A stretch of 64,000 nucleotides of DNA from Anseranas semipalmata. Taxonomy: Eukaryota; Chordata; Aves; Anseriformes; Anseranatidae. The position numbers and the translations under genes were made by a program. The notes beneath the pieces were generated by a model that saw only the letters and a list, made by a program, of their open reading frames with translations, ran no database searches and had not been told where the DNA came from. Below are positions 26,325 to 39,451 of this stretch, piece by piece. Every line of letters starts with the position of its first letter. Positions within the stretch are counted from its first letter, which is position 1. The DNA is taken from positions 124,001 through 188,000 of the forward strand of contig VXAA01000627.1 of NCBI GenBank assembly GCA_013399115.1, given 5' to 3'.

Positions 26325-29300
26325 TCTTTGTTCCTAGCTAATGAAAAGAGACCTGTCAGTACCACAGCTCTTTGTAGCCTTTCTCAAATTAAATTCATTT
26401 TTTGGTTTTTGGTGCAAAAGATAGGATTGCAAACACGGCAGTGAAAACTTACTGCTTTATTTAAAGTTCTCCCAGTAGATAATGGGCCATGGTTATGACT
26501 AATAGGGTCATGCGAGCATTGAAAGAAGGAAGGACAGCAAAATGAGCAAACAGTGAAATGAGGCTCAAATCCATTCTCACATCTGTGACAGATTCTGGGC
26601 AAGTCAGCTGATACTGTTTTACTTCTATTTTCTTATTCATAAAAGGGAATAATAATTCTTTACTTCCTCGAGAGATCAGGTAGGAGGCATCAAGGACTAC
26701 GAGGCATTTAGAAACACATTAATGACATCTCAGTGCGTAAGAATTGTTAAGCCTCTCTCAGGTAACAAAAGCATAGGTTATCCCAAAGTCCTGGTAAAAA
26801 CAGTTTTTAAGAAAAGGGAATCCTCACTCTCTCTGGGAGGTAGAAGTGAATAAGCTTTTTTCTGCTCAGTTTCAGGTTCTAGTATTGGTACATGACACTA
26901 TTTTTAAAACAGAAAAAATGGCTTCTAAAGGAAAAAAGAGATGCCATGACACTGCAGGGTTCAGTTAATATCGATAGTAACATGCCATCCTCTCCTGCTA
27001 GCGTTTTGCCACCAAGCATTATAGCTCTGAGTCTGCATGCTGGTAGGAAGACTTTTACACAGCATTCAGGTTTGGTCTTGGAGGATATGAGAAATTACAA
27101 TTCTTTCCTGTCTGTGCTGTTTTGGTCACTAAAGTAAAAATAACTTCAAATTAACAATGGCTAATAATTTAGAGCTAAAAGTACAGCTTGAGATTAAAGC
27201 CTTTATTGCATGAGAACTCCCTTTGTTTGGAGTTAAAAAGCTACTGTTCAAGAATGATGCAATATTTAAGGGGGAAAGAAAGACGTGCTGCTGCCTAATG
27301 GAAAATCATTTTGCAAGAACTGCAGACACGATTTGCTCCTCCCTTAACCTCCCTCAGCTCTTCCCCAAAGCTTTTTTGCAGAGGAATTCTTTCAAAAGTT
27401 GTTGTTCCCTTCACAAAATACAACATACCAGGGAGCGTTTCCCCTCTCTCCCATCTTCTACATTCTCCAGGTTCTGGACCATAGGTGGGACTACTAACTT
27501 ATTTCTCTTGTCCTTTGTGAATTCACAGTCTGTTTGTACAGAGCTACTGAGTGTGTTTCTCCATGCCCAAGTTCTGCTTCAGAAACATCTTGCTGTGTTG
27601 TTGCTTCCTCTATAGCTGTAATATGCTGGGAAAGGGATGTGGCAAAGGACAGATCTCTAGTGATTCCTCACGGAGGCTCATCCCTCCAGCAATGAGGGCA
27701 CCAACCCTGCTGGAATAAGAAAGTTCAGCATAACACTGATGGATGAAGCAGAAGAAAATGAGGTTTGGTGCTCCTGCAGATCCAAGCAAGAAGGACAAAA
27801 CCACTCTAACTGATGACTGGTCGTAAAACACAGGTGCATCCACCAGCCATCTGATTTCCCTCAACATTTTGGTCTACTTAATTCTCTAAGACCTGCCAAG
27901 CAGGCTGCAAAGACTATACAGATTATCAGCAATACATAATTGAATGTCTAAGAACACATACTGGTTGAGTGTGAAGAGAAATGGGCACTTTGAGTTTAGG
28001 ACACCTTAGTTCAGAGATGCTGGGTACAAATCTCCCTGCAAACAAAGTGGTTATGCCACAAACCATGAGTGCTGTTTCATGAGACATTGGCTTCAACACA
28101 AAAACCACCTCCAGAAGCTCCCGCTTGCCCCCATCCTCAGACTGGGAGCTGATTCAGAAAAAAAAATAATAAGTGTATTTGTTTGTGTTTTCAGTCAGGT
28201 TGTTTTCCTTATCTGCCTCACTGCCACAGGCATTAAAACAATGCCAGCACAATACAAACAGTGACAACAGAGCTTTTCAGCAACTGAGTTCAAAAGGTGG
28301 TTGCACAAAGACTCGTGTCGGCACAACCCATGGAACAATGAACTGTGATGTGAGGATCCAGGTGAGGTTAACTTTTTAAGCCAGTTTTACAGCTGCAACC
28401 TGTGTCTCATGGAAGCATGCAAAGGCCGTATATGAAGAAACACGGCAATAATATCAGCAAAAAAGTCTCCCATGGATGCCTATGGTATGGGCCAGAGAGC
28501 GGATGTTACTGAAATGAGGAAAGATAGGAACTTCTGCTGTTGAATATTCAGCTTGACTGTTTACTGAGAACCCTATTTTATGAAGCATATTTGCAACAAG
28601 GCAGCTTTAACTTGTCTTCAAAGACATGATCCAAGTCTCTGGAGGGAACTCCCATGTATATTCAAGACAGCTACCCAAACTCAGTTGCAGAATTTAAAAG
28701 TCTCCTACTGAGAAATGTGCCAGCAGATGCTTCCTGACATTTAATGCTAAACACCCTATAATGAGGCTATAAACAACCCTTCACTCCAAAACATACGAAG
28801 GAGTAGCACAAGACCCCAGGGAGGGACAGCTCTGTAGAAATGCAGCTATTGTTCCCGATTGGGATTCAGACAGGCCTAATTCTGGCTTGATTTGTTCTAA
28901 GGCATGTGTCAGATGTTTGTTGCACAAACAGCCTCCCTGGTGCATGCACCATGATCAAAAATAAAAATAAGACATGCAATTAAAGAAAGAGTGTCACAAT
29001 CTGAGTCTAAAAGAAGCACATGGCCATGTAATCATTACAGCCCACTGCTGTCATGAGAGCTTCTGACCAAAGTTTCCATTTTCACTTTTGCAATAGTATA
29101 GTTGTCACCTTCCAGTGAATTTCAGGAAGATTTACGCGCCTACTTCCCTTTGGCTGCTGTGAAAAATCTCAGTTTCCCAGCAGTTTGTTAGAATACCAAT
29201 GACAAGACCTTCAAAGTGACAATTTCTGAGCCTTCTGGAGAAACAGAAAGTTTTGATCATGGCTAAGTACCCAAAGAGAAACCTTCCAGTGCTCTGAACC

Positions 29301-30728
29301 ATCTTATTAGCAGTAAAATGTAGAGAACATTACCAGAAAAGAGCACTAAAAGTCAAGAGAGACATCTTCATAAAATATCGGCTAAAGAACAGTAACAGAA
29401 CAAAACCTTTTCTCAACAAGGGTGAAACTCATCCTCAGATAGGCATGAATAGTGCATTCAGAGCTCATATTGTTAGAGGTGTGTCAAGGCTTGTGCAAGC
29501 TTTATGATCAGGTTCACCTCCACTTTTTCTGTGATTGAAGTTACCATCATTAACACGACCGATACTTAACATCATTAACGTTACAGGACTTTGAACTTAC
29601 CACAGGATCATAAAGCAGACTTTCACCCCAAGCACCTAACTCCGTGTGAGCAAGTAAAAGATCGCCAAATGTACATTAAACTTAAAGTTGTTTAACACAC
29701 AGACACTCCTCCAACTGGAAACATTTAAAACATCATTACAAGTGATTGCTGATTTCTGTCTAGCATCGTCCATCCTGAATTAGATGTTTTAAAATGTTAC
29801 AAAATGCTCTAATCGAGCATATCACATTCATTACAATAAAGTTCATTAAAAGCAACATAGTGCATAAAGGAGTTCAAATTCTTATCCCCTAAAACGCACA
29901 ACCCTGGTGTAATGCTGGGGATAACAGGAATGTGAGAACAGGGGGCTGCACAGGAGGGGTAAGACACGTGCAGAGAATCGACTCCCTCGCTATCCAGCGG
30001 TCAGCTCCACCATGAAGGGTTTCCCTTGTGAGAGCAGGCTCATACGCCTTGATATCCACTCTAGCAGAGGAGAAATTTTGGCAAAGGACTTCCAGAAACA
30101 TAACAGTTGCCAGGTTTTTCATAAAGGTTTAGGCGCTCGGTTACTGCTAGTGACGCTACAGGGGCCTTTGCACATAACTGAGGCTGCCGAGAGTCTGGAA
30201 GAGGTTTTGGGAAGACAAATTAAGCAGGAATTATGTTCTGCTAGGATTTTTCACACATTCCCATGTTTTTCTGAGCAGATGAATAGTTTTCCCTCTTCTC
30301 TGGGGACAGCATGAGTTAAGCCAACATCGCAGACATACCCAAAACCCTCTATTTTCCCCAGCAGCATTATTTAGGCTTTCAAAAAGAGGCATCTCACAAA
30401 TAAGAAAAGGAGGAATAATTTTAACAATGACACCCCCAAGCACAGTTTAAATACACAGGAGAATATGTTAGAAAAAAGAGAATATTTGGTTAGCCTTGTT
30501 TCCCCATTTCCCTACACATTTCTGGTGTTACTGAGTATGTTCCTTGCACGCTGGGGACATCAGATGTTGAGAGATGCAAATTCAAAGCCACTGTGAAGAC
30601 TCCTGTGATATCCCCTAGCTACCAAAATAAACTTTTGGTTTAGCTTTGCAAAATCATCAAGCTTCCTGCTCTGTCCCATCACCTCTCAAGAAAAGATAAA
30701 GGCTCGACTTAATAGGTGCCCTACTTAC

Positions 30729-31720
30729 CTAAGGCTTTGATCTCTCGCAGCTCTCCACTAACAGAAGTTGGAAATGATTTCTCAAGGAGCCTCAGAGCAT
30801 GTGAACCCGGAGGGCCGCTTCGCTTTCCAAGAGGGCTGGCTTTAGCACCACATCAGCGAGACTTCAAAGGAAAGAGGGGAGTTATTTTCTTTTTACCGCT
30901 CCGGTTTTCCTCTCTGCTGCCTCTGGACGCTGTCAGCCGTGGCACCTGCGATGTTTCTCAGGACAGGCCCCAAGCTAAACTTCTCTGAACCATATCCAGG
31001 GAGAAATACGCTCGGGAGAGGCTTTGCTTTTCCTTGCAGCCCCAAAGACAAGCCATGGCAGGAGCCTCCTGCTGCCCCAGCCCGGCCACAAGCAGCAGGG
31101 CACTGCCCCTGCAGCCCCCCCAGCTCAGCACAGCAGCAGGGAGCAGGCACCTGCGATGGAGGGGATGTTTTCTGCCCACCATGATCTAACAGGGGAGCTT
31201 TTGCTTGCTGTCACCAGCCCTCGGCCGTGCACAATATTTTGAGGGGTTGGATTTCCCCCCCACACCCTATCCCCATTTAACTGCGGTGCCCAGTTCACAA
31301 AAGTTACACCTAAACCAGGCGCCTGGGAGCATTTCCAAATCTCCAGGCATAAAGCCCGGCTGCGCACCAATTCCTACCCTGGTGGGTCTTGCCCTCATAA
31401 CTAATCATCTCTCCCCACCAGGTGTCATGCCCTGGCTCCTACTGGGAGGAAACTTGAGCAAATACTGTTTCTGCATGGGGATGCTCCAGATGGCTGTGTG
31501 TCCGCCTGGCCCAAGTCATGGTCGGGGCGATGGGAGGAAGACGGAGGCCTTCGTGCATGCCGCTGCTCACCCGGGGACAGCTGACACTGCCACGTTGACA
31601 GAGCCGTGCTTCCAGTTATGCCTTCAGTTCAAGCAGCTGATTTAATGCCTAACAGTCAACACGGGGATCCGTGCTGTGCTCGCACAGCCCATACCACCGC
31701 CGCGTTCTCAAAGAGGCAGG
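30729..31720. promoter_or_regulatory. GC-rich tract with a strong minus-strand splice donor
   Basis: G+C and CpG density rise over this kilobase (for example nine CpGs in about 180 bp at 30780-30960), though less than at 12.3 kb. On the minus strand, CCTTAG|GTAAGTAGG at its lower edge is a full-consensus 5' splice site (exon end at 30729). This fits a non-coding first exon transcribed away from UNC13B toward the 12.5 kb island. Open frames inside show no recognisable protein. It could instead be an ordinary GC-rich intergenic patch. Confidence 0.35.
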
Positions 31721-34700
31721 AAAGTCAGCCTGCCCGAATGCATGAAAATTAACCAAAGTTTGAGCCATTTTCCAACCTTAATGCTATTTTAACAATGACC
31801 CGGTATACATAGTAAGACTCTACCATCCTGTTTAAGATATTTTCCATTAAAAAGCTTCTCCATTAAGTATATTTAGTTTGGAACATAATAGGAAACAGAA
31901 TTCAGCACAGGTAATAGCTGGCTGGTACGGCTCTGAGGCTCACCTGTCAGATGTCCTCGAGCTGAAAAGCGACCAAAGTTTTTTTCCCAGATGATTGTTT
32001 CTCCCGATTTTTGTCATGTCTCACGAGCCTTTGTTCCAAGTTCTCTATAAAGAACTCTTTGTGCTGTATTTGAGCAATAGCTGTGCCAGACCTAGCTCCT
32101 AACAAAAAAAAAAATACGATTAACCTGGCACAGAGAACCCTGTGGCTGGCTGGAGTGGCACTGGGCCAGCTGAGCTACACTTGCAGGATCTCATCCCCGT
32201 GTTTCTGCACAGCACCAGGTTGCACAGCACTGCTCTGCCCAAGTAGGACCCGTAACAGAGGTAAGGACTTACACAAGAGGTGAAGAACGCATTTCTCCTG
32301 GCTAAGGTCCCACACGCAGACCAGCACTCAGGCATGTTGGTATAGCAAGCACGTGGGAAATCTGCTTGTGCTGCTGTGCTGTAGATAAAAGGAGGATTGC
32401 TCCCACGCTGTTTGGCTAGAAAATTATTTTGTCCTCACTAAATACCTTGTGTCAGAATTTTACAGCATTTAGTTCTGCAAAATAGTGCATTACATAGTTG
32501 CTTCACTCCTGCTCCATGCAAATGACAAGTGTGAAGGGGCTACAGAACCACAGGGGCCCCCAGAGACCTCTATTCTGGCTAAGAAAACTAACCAAAAGCT
32601 ACACGAGTCCTCCACCATTGTTTCTGCTGCAGAGGTAAACTGTCTTCTTTTCTTGATTGTTCTAGAACTAGATATTGCATTTTCTTCATTACTTGCAATG
32701 TTAGTAACAGGGAAAGAAATCCCTGAAGATTCAAGGGGCTTGTTTTTAATAGGGGAAAATATTCTAGGATTCATATTCTACAGAGCTATACTCTGATTAG
32801 GTGATATGAGGAACTGGCTAGGTATAAAAGACCTAGTAAGGTGGTAAGGACCCATATCATGAGCAGACAAAAATCTCTCTCTCCTCAGAGGGCTGACCTG
32901 TTCCTTACCACAAGGAGGTAACAGGATTAATTGAGACCTCCAGTGAGCGAGGCCCCTTCCTGAAAAAGAAAAACCTGGAGCATTTGAGAAAGATATAGCA
33001 AACAGACATTTAAAAGGGAAACTTTGTGTTACCCACAGCCCACGGAGGGTGAACTATTAATTGCTGATCAGTCTCTGGTGCTTCACAGGAAAGGTGGGAG
33101 AAGGAAACAGATACATTTTGGTTTAGCTTATTTCTAAGCAGCTGTTCAGTGGGATGGAAAGGGGGGAATTCTGCCTGATCCTTCCAGAAGACTTCTGAAA
33201 CACTGAAGCACAGGAATTGGTAATGGTTTGTAAATTTGGCATTTCTTCGTTGGTTTTGGACCTAATTCCAAGACAATCGTCTGGGTCCGTGTGGGTTCAT
33301 TGCAGCAACTAACATATTTCTGTTAAACTTACCACTAGACAACCCAGTCAAATCTCTCATCTTCTCTTGCTGTGAACACCTGACCTCCCATTGTGAGTCT
33401 GTAGTCAAGTAAGAACCAGTGGCTGGAAGCCTCGAACCAACCAAACTGACATCAGAAAGCTAAACACGTCCCAACTGTTAACCAATAGAGCAAAACACAA
33501 ACAGTTGATCTCCATTTCTAAGTGTTTTACCAGCAAGAAAAGGGATATTTTTCTGGGGGAGGCAACAGACAAATCCAAAGCTATTGAGCCCAATACAGAG
33601 TTAACTGGGTGATGCACTATGGCCTGTGCAATGCTGTAGATGAAATCAAATGACCTACTGGCTCTTCTCTGGCTCTAAGGCTATGGATGTTAAGCATATT
33701 GCAGTTATTATCGCTTTGGTGAAGTACGGGAAAAGCCATAACAGTCTGCAGCGAATTGGGCAGATGGTGGGGTTGTAAACTATGAGAGAACCAATGGACT
33801 CCTCTGCCACTGAAGTAGATGGCATTTCATGACAGGATTGCTTTTTAAACAATTGCTAGTGCTGCTTTGTGCTGAATCATGCTTTTCTGTTAATCTTTTA
33901 AAACCACATTGCATGACTCAGATGAAACCTACAGTATGTACAAAATTGGCTACAGCATCAGCACTTAGTTTACCGATGCTCGTTATCCTGGGAGAACGGT
34001 GCTTTACAGAACAGACGCGAGCTATTACTGGTTTGGGCATGGCACCAGATGGACAGTAGAGACTGAACACAAGAAAAGTTAAGGAGCAAAACATGTTTCT
34101 TTCTCTCCCATCTCACCATCCCGCATCACACAGAGAAAATTGCAAGTGGGATATTCTCAAGCCACATTCCTCTCTTGTCCCCCTACTCTATTTCCCTGTG
34201 GTTAAAGCCACACACGCAGTAACCAACTATTTTCAACTTTCAGCAAAATGTCTGATTGCTACAGCTATTCCAGGTGGCACAGATGGAGCCTGAAGACTTT
34301 CTCATCAGCAGAAACAAAAGGTTGAACATGGACAGAGGTGCAACTCACCTTGACTGCCTGGACAATGAGTGGTAATTTATGAAAAGAGAAACCAGTAAGT
34401 GACTTTTCAAGGACAGAGAAGAAAAAGATTCTTCCCACCCAAAATTCATCAGCCTCCATTTTGTTTGCTGTTCTTTTTAGTGGAAAAAGGCATTTGCTGG
34501 CACCACTACATCTAAGAAGTTTAAGGGTGGTTTATTGCCTACTGAATTTTTTTGTTTTGTTTTGTTTTTGTTTTACTGGAAATGGACTAAGGGGAAGGGA
34601 TGGTCACTGGGTGCCATAATGCCAGTCATCAGGAGACTTTTGGGAAGTGTGGCTTGTAACTGCAGGCTTACGAGCATTGAAATCAGTGTTTTTGCTGATG

Positions 34701-34842
34701 CGGCATCACAGAAACATAGAAACTGGGTTTAACTTGTGAGCTTGTTAGGGGAAGAGGTTTGGTACATCATCCTGGGGGTGAGAAAGAAGATTTCTCATGT
34801 TTCTCCTTTTTCAGGACTGCTCCTGAAGAAAAAAAAAAAAAA
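31721..34842. other. Non-coding, no gene recognised
   Basis: Ordinary AT-leaning sequence. A (TTTTG)n-like stretch lies at about 34545-34575, and an A14 run ends at the assembly gap. No repeat family or exon was identified. Confidence 0.6.
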
Positions 34843-35403
34843 NNNNNNNNNNNNNNNNNNNNNNNNNNNNNNNNNNNNNNNNNNNNNNNNNNNNNNNNNN
34901 NNNNNNNNNNNNNNNNNNNNNNNNNNNNNNNNNNNNNNNNNNNNNNNNNNNNNNNNNNNNNNNNNNNNNNNNNNNNNNNNNNNNNNNNNNNNNNNNNNNN
35001 NNNNNNNNNNNNNNNNNNNNNNNNNNNNNNNNNNNNNNNNNNNNNNNNNNNNNNNNNNNNNNNNNNNNNNNNNNNNNNNNNNNNNNNNNNNNNNNNNNNN
35101 NNNNNNNNNNNNNNNNNNNNNNNNNNNNNNNNNNNNNNNNNNNNNNNNNNNNNNNNNNNNNNNNNNNNNNNNNNNNNNNNNNNNNNNNNNNNNNNNNNNN
35201 NNNNNNNNNNNNNNNNNNNNNNNNNNNNNNNNNNNNNNNNNNNNNNNNNNNNNNNNNNNNNNNNNNNNNNNNNNNNNNNNNNNNNNNNNNNNNNNNNNNN
35301 NNNNNNNNNNNNNNNNNNNNNNNNNNNNNNNNNNNNNNNNNNNNNNNNNNNNNNNNNNNNNNNNNNNNNNNNNNNNNNNNNNNNNNNNNNNNNNNNNNNN
35401 NNN
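34843..35403. other. Assembly gap (561 N)
   Basis: 561 undetermined bases, entered through poly-A on the left and left through poly-T (about 20 T) on the right. Nothing can be said about the content. Confidence 1.
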
Positions 35404-38400
35404 TTTTTTTTTTTTTTTTTGAAAATTGTTTCAAAAGCAGATAAGAAACTTTCCTGAAACAGAGAGAGAGTTTCTTTCCTCAAACTCACTCCCCCCTCCA
35501 CACACAAGGGAATATGCTGCTGTTGCTGCCAAGCTTTGAAAAAGCCTTGGTCACTATTGTGTGCGTTTATTGCATCCACGACAGTCATCCTCAGAAACTT
35601 CCTCCTTTGATGAAACAGATGACCTGACCTAGGCTCAACTCCAGGCAGGCGCAAGAAAATAATTCCAAATAAGGACCTGCAGCCTGACAAACTGCCGTGC
35701 TTGAGAGAAGGATAAACTGACCATGTTTAGCAGCGACTTAAGTTAAAGGCAGCTTTTTGACTTCATCACCTCTTGCAGCTACCAATGTGATATGCCTCTT
35801 TGCGTCTCTAGCTGTGACTAGGAGGGAGGTAAATCTTAGCAAATAAATTACACCTCTGAAGATGCAGACAGAAAAGACTTACTTTCCTAGGCTTGCTAAA
35901 CACCAATGGATAACAAAACGGGTCTTGGGAAAGAGCATCTCAGGAAAAAGAAAGATGCACAGTGGGCACTGTGAGTGCTTCTTCGTTTACAAAATCCACA
36001 TAACTCTAATGTACATCCTCCTAGGTTGGTGCACAGGGTGGATATTCTCACTTATCTGAATTACAGCCAATAGACGGAAATCTTTTTGGCTGACAGTTGT
36101 CATTACAGGAAACTAGCAGCTCAGCGACTGGTGAATAGCTGCTATTAATAATGACATTACCAGATGTGACAACTGATGGATTTTTGTCACCACAACATCA
36201 CAAAGATGATAAAAGGAGGTGTTATTCTGGGTTTGCTTCCAATAAGCAGTGAAAATACTAAAAAGAGCAACTCATAGAAGAGCTATAGCCCAGAGAATAG
36301 TTATTTAAACTATAAATGCAAGGATAAATAAGGGTTTGTAAGGGTTTTAATTTCTGAAACAAAAAAACAAAACAAACAAAAACATGTATTGAAAATCCAG
36401 TACAGATAAATAAGAACTGGTTAGTTTCCATCTGAGTTAATCTTGCCAAGGGTGCAGAGATAATACAGAGGTTCTTTGAGGCACAGAGATTGAGATAACA
36501 GAGGAAGGAAGGGGCTGCTGTGTATTTTTTCATGGCACAATTTGAAGCCTGTGCTTTGGTCTCAAAGCAAAGTCATCACCAGGCTGGGAGAAGTCTTTGA
36601 CAGTTTGCAACGAGTGCTGCAGGCCTGCCATCACCCTGAATGCTCGAGGGTGAGATGAGCAACTCCGAATAAAAGCTTCGGTCTCCAAGTATTCTGAATC
36701 TTACCTGATATTCCTTGAAATTTCAATATGTTTACATTAATCATCACATCATGTTGTATCGTTCTGAAATAACTAATGCTATGCTTCCAGACTTCTGCTT
36801 GTCATCTATAGGTTGCCAGAAACAGTCATTCTTCCTTCCCAATGCAAAACTGCTCTAATTTTTCCTCTTCCTTCAGTGTATTCTGCAATGCACAAAGGTG
36901 CTAAGGAATCATTTCAAGTGTCTCACGATCTTGCTTTTGCTCAGTGACAGGCAGGATAGTGGGTATGGACTTCCCCAGGTCAGACTGATAGATGTCACTA
37001 GGGCCTGGCATTAGGCACTGTTCATATTGACTTGGACACGTTCAGGAGTGGGGAGCTTGCTAAGGTGGTTGTGGTGCTGTGGTTGTGTCTTGCTCTCTCC
37101 TTGTAGCTCACCATGGTTTCTTGAGATTTTGAGGTTGCTGGAGGATTCCTGTGGTGTTCTGGTCCAAGGGGGAGCAGAGTGGATGTTCCTGGGGTCTCTT
37201 TTGAGTCTAAAGGCCTGTTCCATGGTCTTGGTTGACTGAGGGACATGCTTCAAAGGAAACCTGTAGTCCCTTCTGTCATACGCTCTTTTCAGGAAGGGGA
37301 AGGTCAAGAACAGTCAGATGAAAAAAAATCCCACAAAAGAAGAACTTTGCCTGAGAGGGACTGCCTATCAGAAAGAAACCATCTGAAACAGAGCAAGGAA
37401 ATAGAAACTACTGCATTACGGTAACTAAAAGTTCAAGAGGGCTCAAGCACCTCTAATTCCTGGGGATACATCATTTCCAAGTGAATCTTCTGAGAACACT
37501 GAAATGTGGAACTAGAGGTTTCACAGCCTCCAGGGTCTTTTCATCAGTGAAGGTGGAGGTTCTGTGACTGGAGAATAATATGCAAAATGTATAATGCATC
37601 TTACTGGGGAAACAGTCCAAGTGAATTCCAGCTTCTTAGGTTGATCTGAACAAATGTGCAGTGCTTTAGGAAAAGTCTTGAAGGAAAGAATAAAAAAGGC
37701 ACGATGGGAAATGTGACAAAAAGTAACATGGGTTTGACAAAAGTATAATATGCAGGTCTGACTTGACCTTTTCTCTGATAAATGATTTCCTAGCTCTAAT
37801 CTGCCAAAGGTGTGCATTTCTGTAAGCTGGCTTCATTGATTCTGAGATGTCTTGGGACCCACTTACAGGACTTAAGTACTCCAGAGAAGCTGGAGGCAGC
37901 TGGGGTTAGTGAAAAAACTCAGAGGTGACAAAGAAAATGGGCTGAGCAATGTGAGAAGCCCATGAAGACAGGGACTGATGAGTTCTTAAAGCTAGGGAAA
38001 AAAAAAGTGCTGCTTAGAAAGGCTGCATATTGGAGCAGATGCAAAAGAAACTACGCATAGATGACTGGAAGTGCAGAACATTTCTTATGAGCAGAACCTT
38101 TGCCATCTCTGCTAAACTGGACAGAAGCTATGTTGTCAAAGCATCAGGAGCTAGGAAAGAAACTTAATCATGGTAAACCACACTGTGGTGCAAGAACAAG
38201 TATTTCTAGATTGGCCATAAATCACTAAGAGAGCAACTGTCAAGATTTCTAAGCATCAGAAAACTGAGGTTCTGAAGAATCTTCCACAGTTAAATCTTTG
38301 TCCACATTCCTGGTTTGAAAAAGGATCTTGTGGGATTATTCCACAACCACCAGGGAGGGCTCAGACCCACAGTGTATGTTCAGCCAAGTACTAGGGAATA

Positions 38401-38607
38401 CGGCCAGCTCATTAGCTGTATCGAATGTGTTCACAGGTCTTACTGGTATGGAACAAGATAGGGATCAATGCCTAGAGCTTCCTCTAGAATGGAGGAAATG
38501 AGAGTGTAAGAGCAGAAAAGGAGGAAGATGACATGTCTTGGGGAAATCCCACAGGCACACTGGACTTCCTCCAGTGCCACTACACTGTCTCCTCCCTCTG
38601 TGCCCAG
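35404..38607. other. Non-coding, no gene recognised
   Basis: Contains the TGACA motif cluster at 36091-36189 and an A-rich AAAC-type tract at about 36358-36385. The 37.3-38.5 kb part is purine-rich on the plus strand with many stops in all frames. It could be a decayed element or untranslated transcript sequence, but no family is recognisable. Confidence 0.5.
36091..36189. promoter_or_regulatory. Cluster of TGACA/TGTCA motifs
   Basis: Five TGACA or TGTCA pentamers occur in 99 bp (36091, 36098, 36152, 36167 and 36185). The first two form the inverted pair TGACAGTTGTCA. TGACA is the core of MEIS/PREP/TGIF sites. Fewer than one would be expected by chance in this length. Function is inferred. 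Confidence 0.4.
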
Positions 38608-38706
38608 AAGCTCTTTCGGACTACTGACTTTATAGCTCTTAAGATTAGGAGCAAACTCCTACCTTCAAAAGCCTTCCTTACGGAGCAGTTAGTCTGCATT
38701 TTGAAT
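38608..38706. repeat. 99-bp duplicated segment, copy A
   Basis: Starts AAGCTCTTTCGGACTACTGA and ends GTCTGCATTTTGAAT. It aligns without any gap to 39353-39451, with about 12 differences (about 88% identity). It is immediately preceded by TCTCCTCCCTCTGTGCCCAG, which looks like a splice acceptor. The plus frame reading KLFRTTDFIALKIRSKLLPS is open through both copies, as is one minus frame. No protein match is known to me. Confidence 0.85.
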
Positions 38707-39352
38707 CCAGAAACTGGAAAACTGAATCCTGTCCCTGAAATGCCCACTGCCTTCTCGGTATGTCCTAGTCTCTCCCCAAAACCTCCCATTCTCCTGCCCA
38801 CCTCCCTGTCCTCATCCATCAACTTGCTAATCTCTTCCAGGAAGACTGATAAAACGCCTTCCCCAGCCCTGCCCTTGGGTCTCCACTCTCACATCACTAG
38901 CTGAGAAACACAATGTCCTTCCCCTTAAGGTCATTCTATCCCCATCATGTGCTCACAAACATGCATGAATCCCTTTGAGTCCTCCTATGTAACACCTCCA
39001 ACTATTTTTATGACAGTGTGTGTCACAGCCCTGAGTTGGCCACAGCTTTAGAAGGCAATTTCCCGAAGATCAAAAAGTCTGTTAAATCCAAAAGCCAGCC
39101 TTGCTTTCTTTCTATTCATGGAAAATGATCTCATCTTTTCAAATAATGACTGGAAATAAAAGGATTGTTAACAGTTCTCTACCATCCCCTGAAATTCTGC
39201 AGGGTGGGTCCTTTTTCTCAGGTTTGCAGCAACCTATTGAACTTTCTGTTCAGGCTCCTACAACAGGTGTCTCTGTCACCAGGGACATCTGGCTGTGTGT
39301 CTGCTCCCTGCTCCTCCCAGCAGCCTGCCAGGATCCTCTGTTGGCAGCCTGG

Positions 39353-39451
39353 AAGCTTTTTTGGACTACTGACTTTATTGCTCTCAAGACTAGGAGCAAA
39401 CTGCTACCTTCAAAAGGCATCCTTCTGGAGCAGCTGGTCTGCATTTTGAAT
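39353..39451. repeat. 99-bp duplicated segment, copy B
   Basis: Starts AAGCTTTTTTGGACTACTGA and ends GTCTGCATTTTGAAT. It is in direct orientation, 745 bp from copy A and of equal length. The plus frame reads KLFWTTDFIALKTRSKLLPS. About half of the differences from copy A are silent in that frame, too few to claim selection. A pyrimidine-rich stretch ending CTCCTCCCAG lies about 30 bp upstream. Confidence 0.85.

Larger units (their letters stand above)
22003..30728. other. Non-coding, no gene recognised
   Basis: Contains an interrupted poly-A of more than 40 nt with one N at 25859 and a TG/CG alternating tract at 26294-26324. A mildly CpG-containing patch lies at about 25180-25280. I found no exon with a recognisable protein match. 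Confidence 0.55.

Noticed and set aside
31410..31425. CCACCAGGTGTCAT, resembling a CTCF core
   Set aside because: It lacks the GGC of the CTCF core (AGGTGTCA instead of AGGGGGC). A similar weak match at 38346 also has two mismatches.
31205..31645. 146-residue open frame in the GC-rich tract
   Set aside because: Stop codons are rare in GC-rich DNA. The composition is proline- and alanine-rich without a motif, and there is no family match.
37011..38500. Purine-rich plus-strand region suspected to be a decayed retroelement
   Set aside because: No reverse transcriptase, gag or LTR motif could be read, and there are no target-site duplications or terminal repeats. Left as unassigned non-coding sequence.
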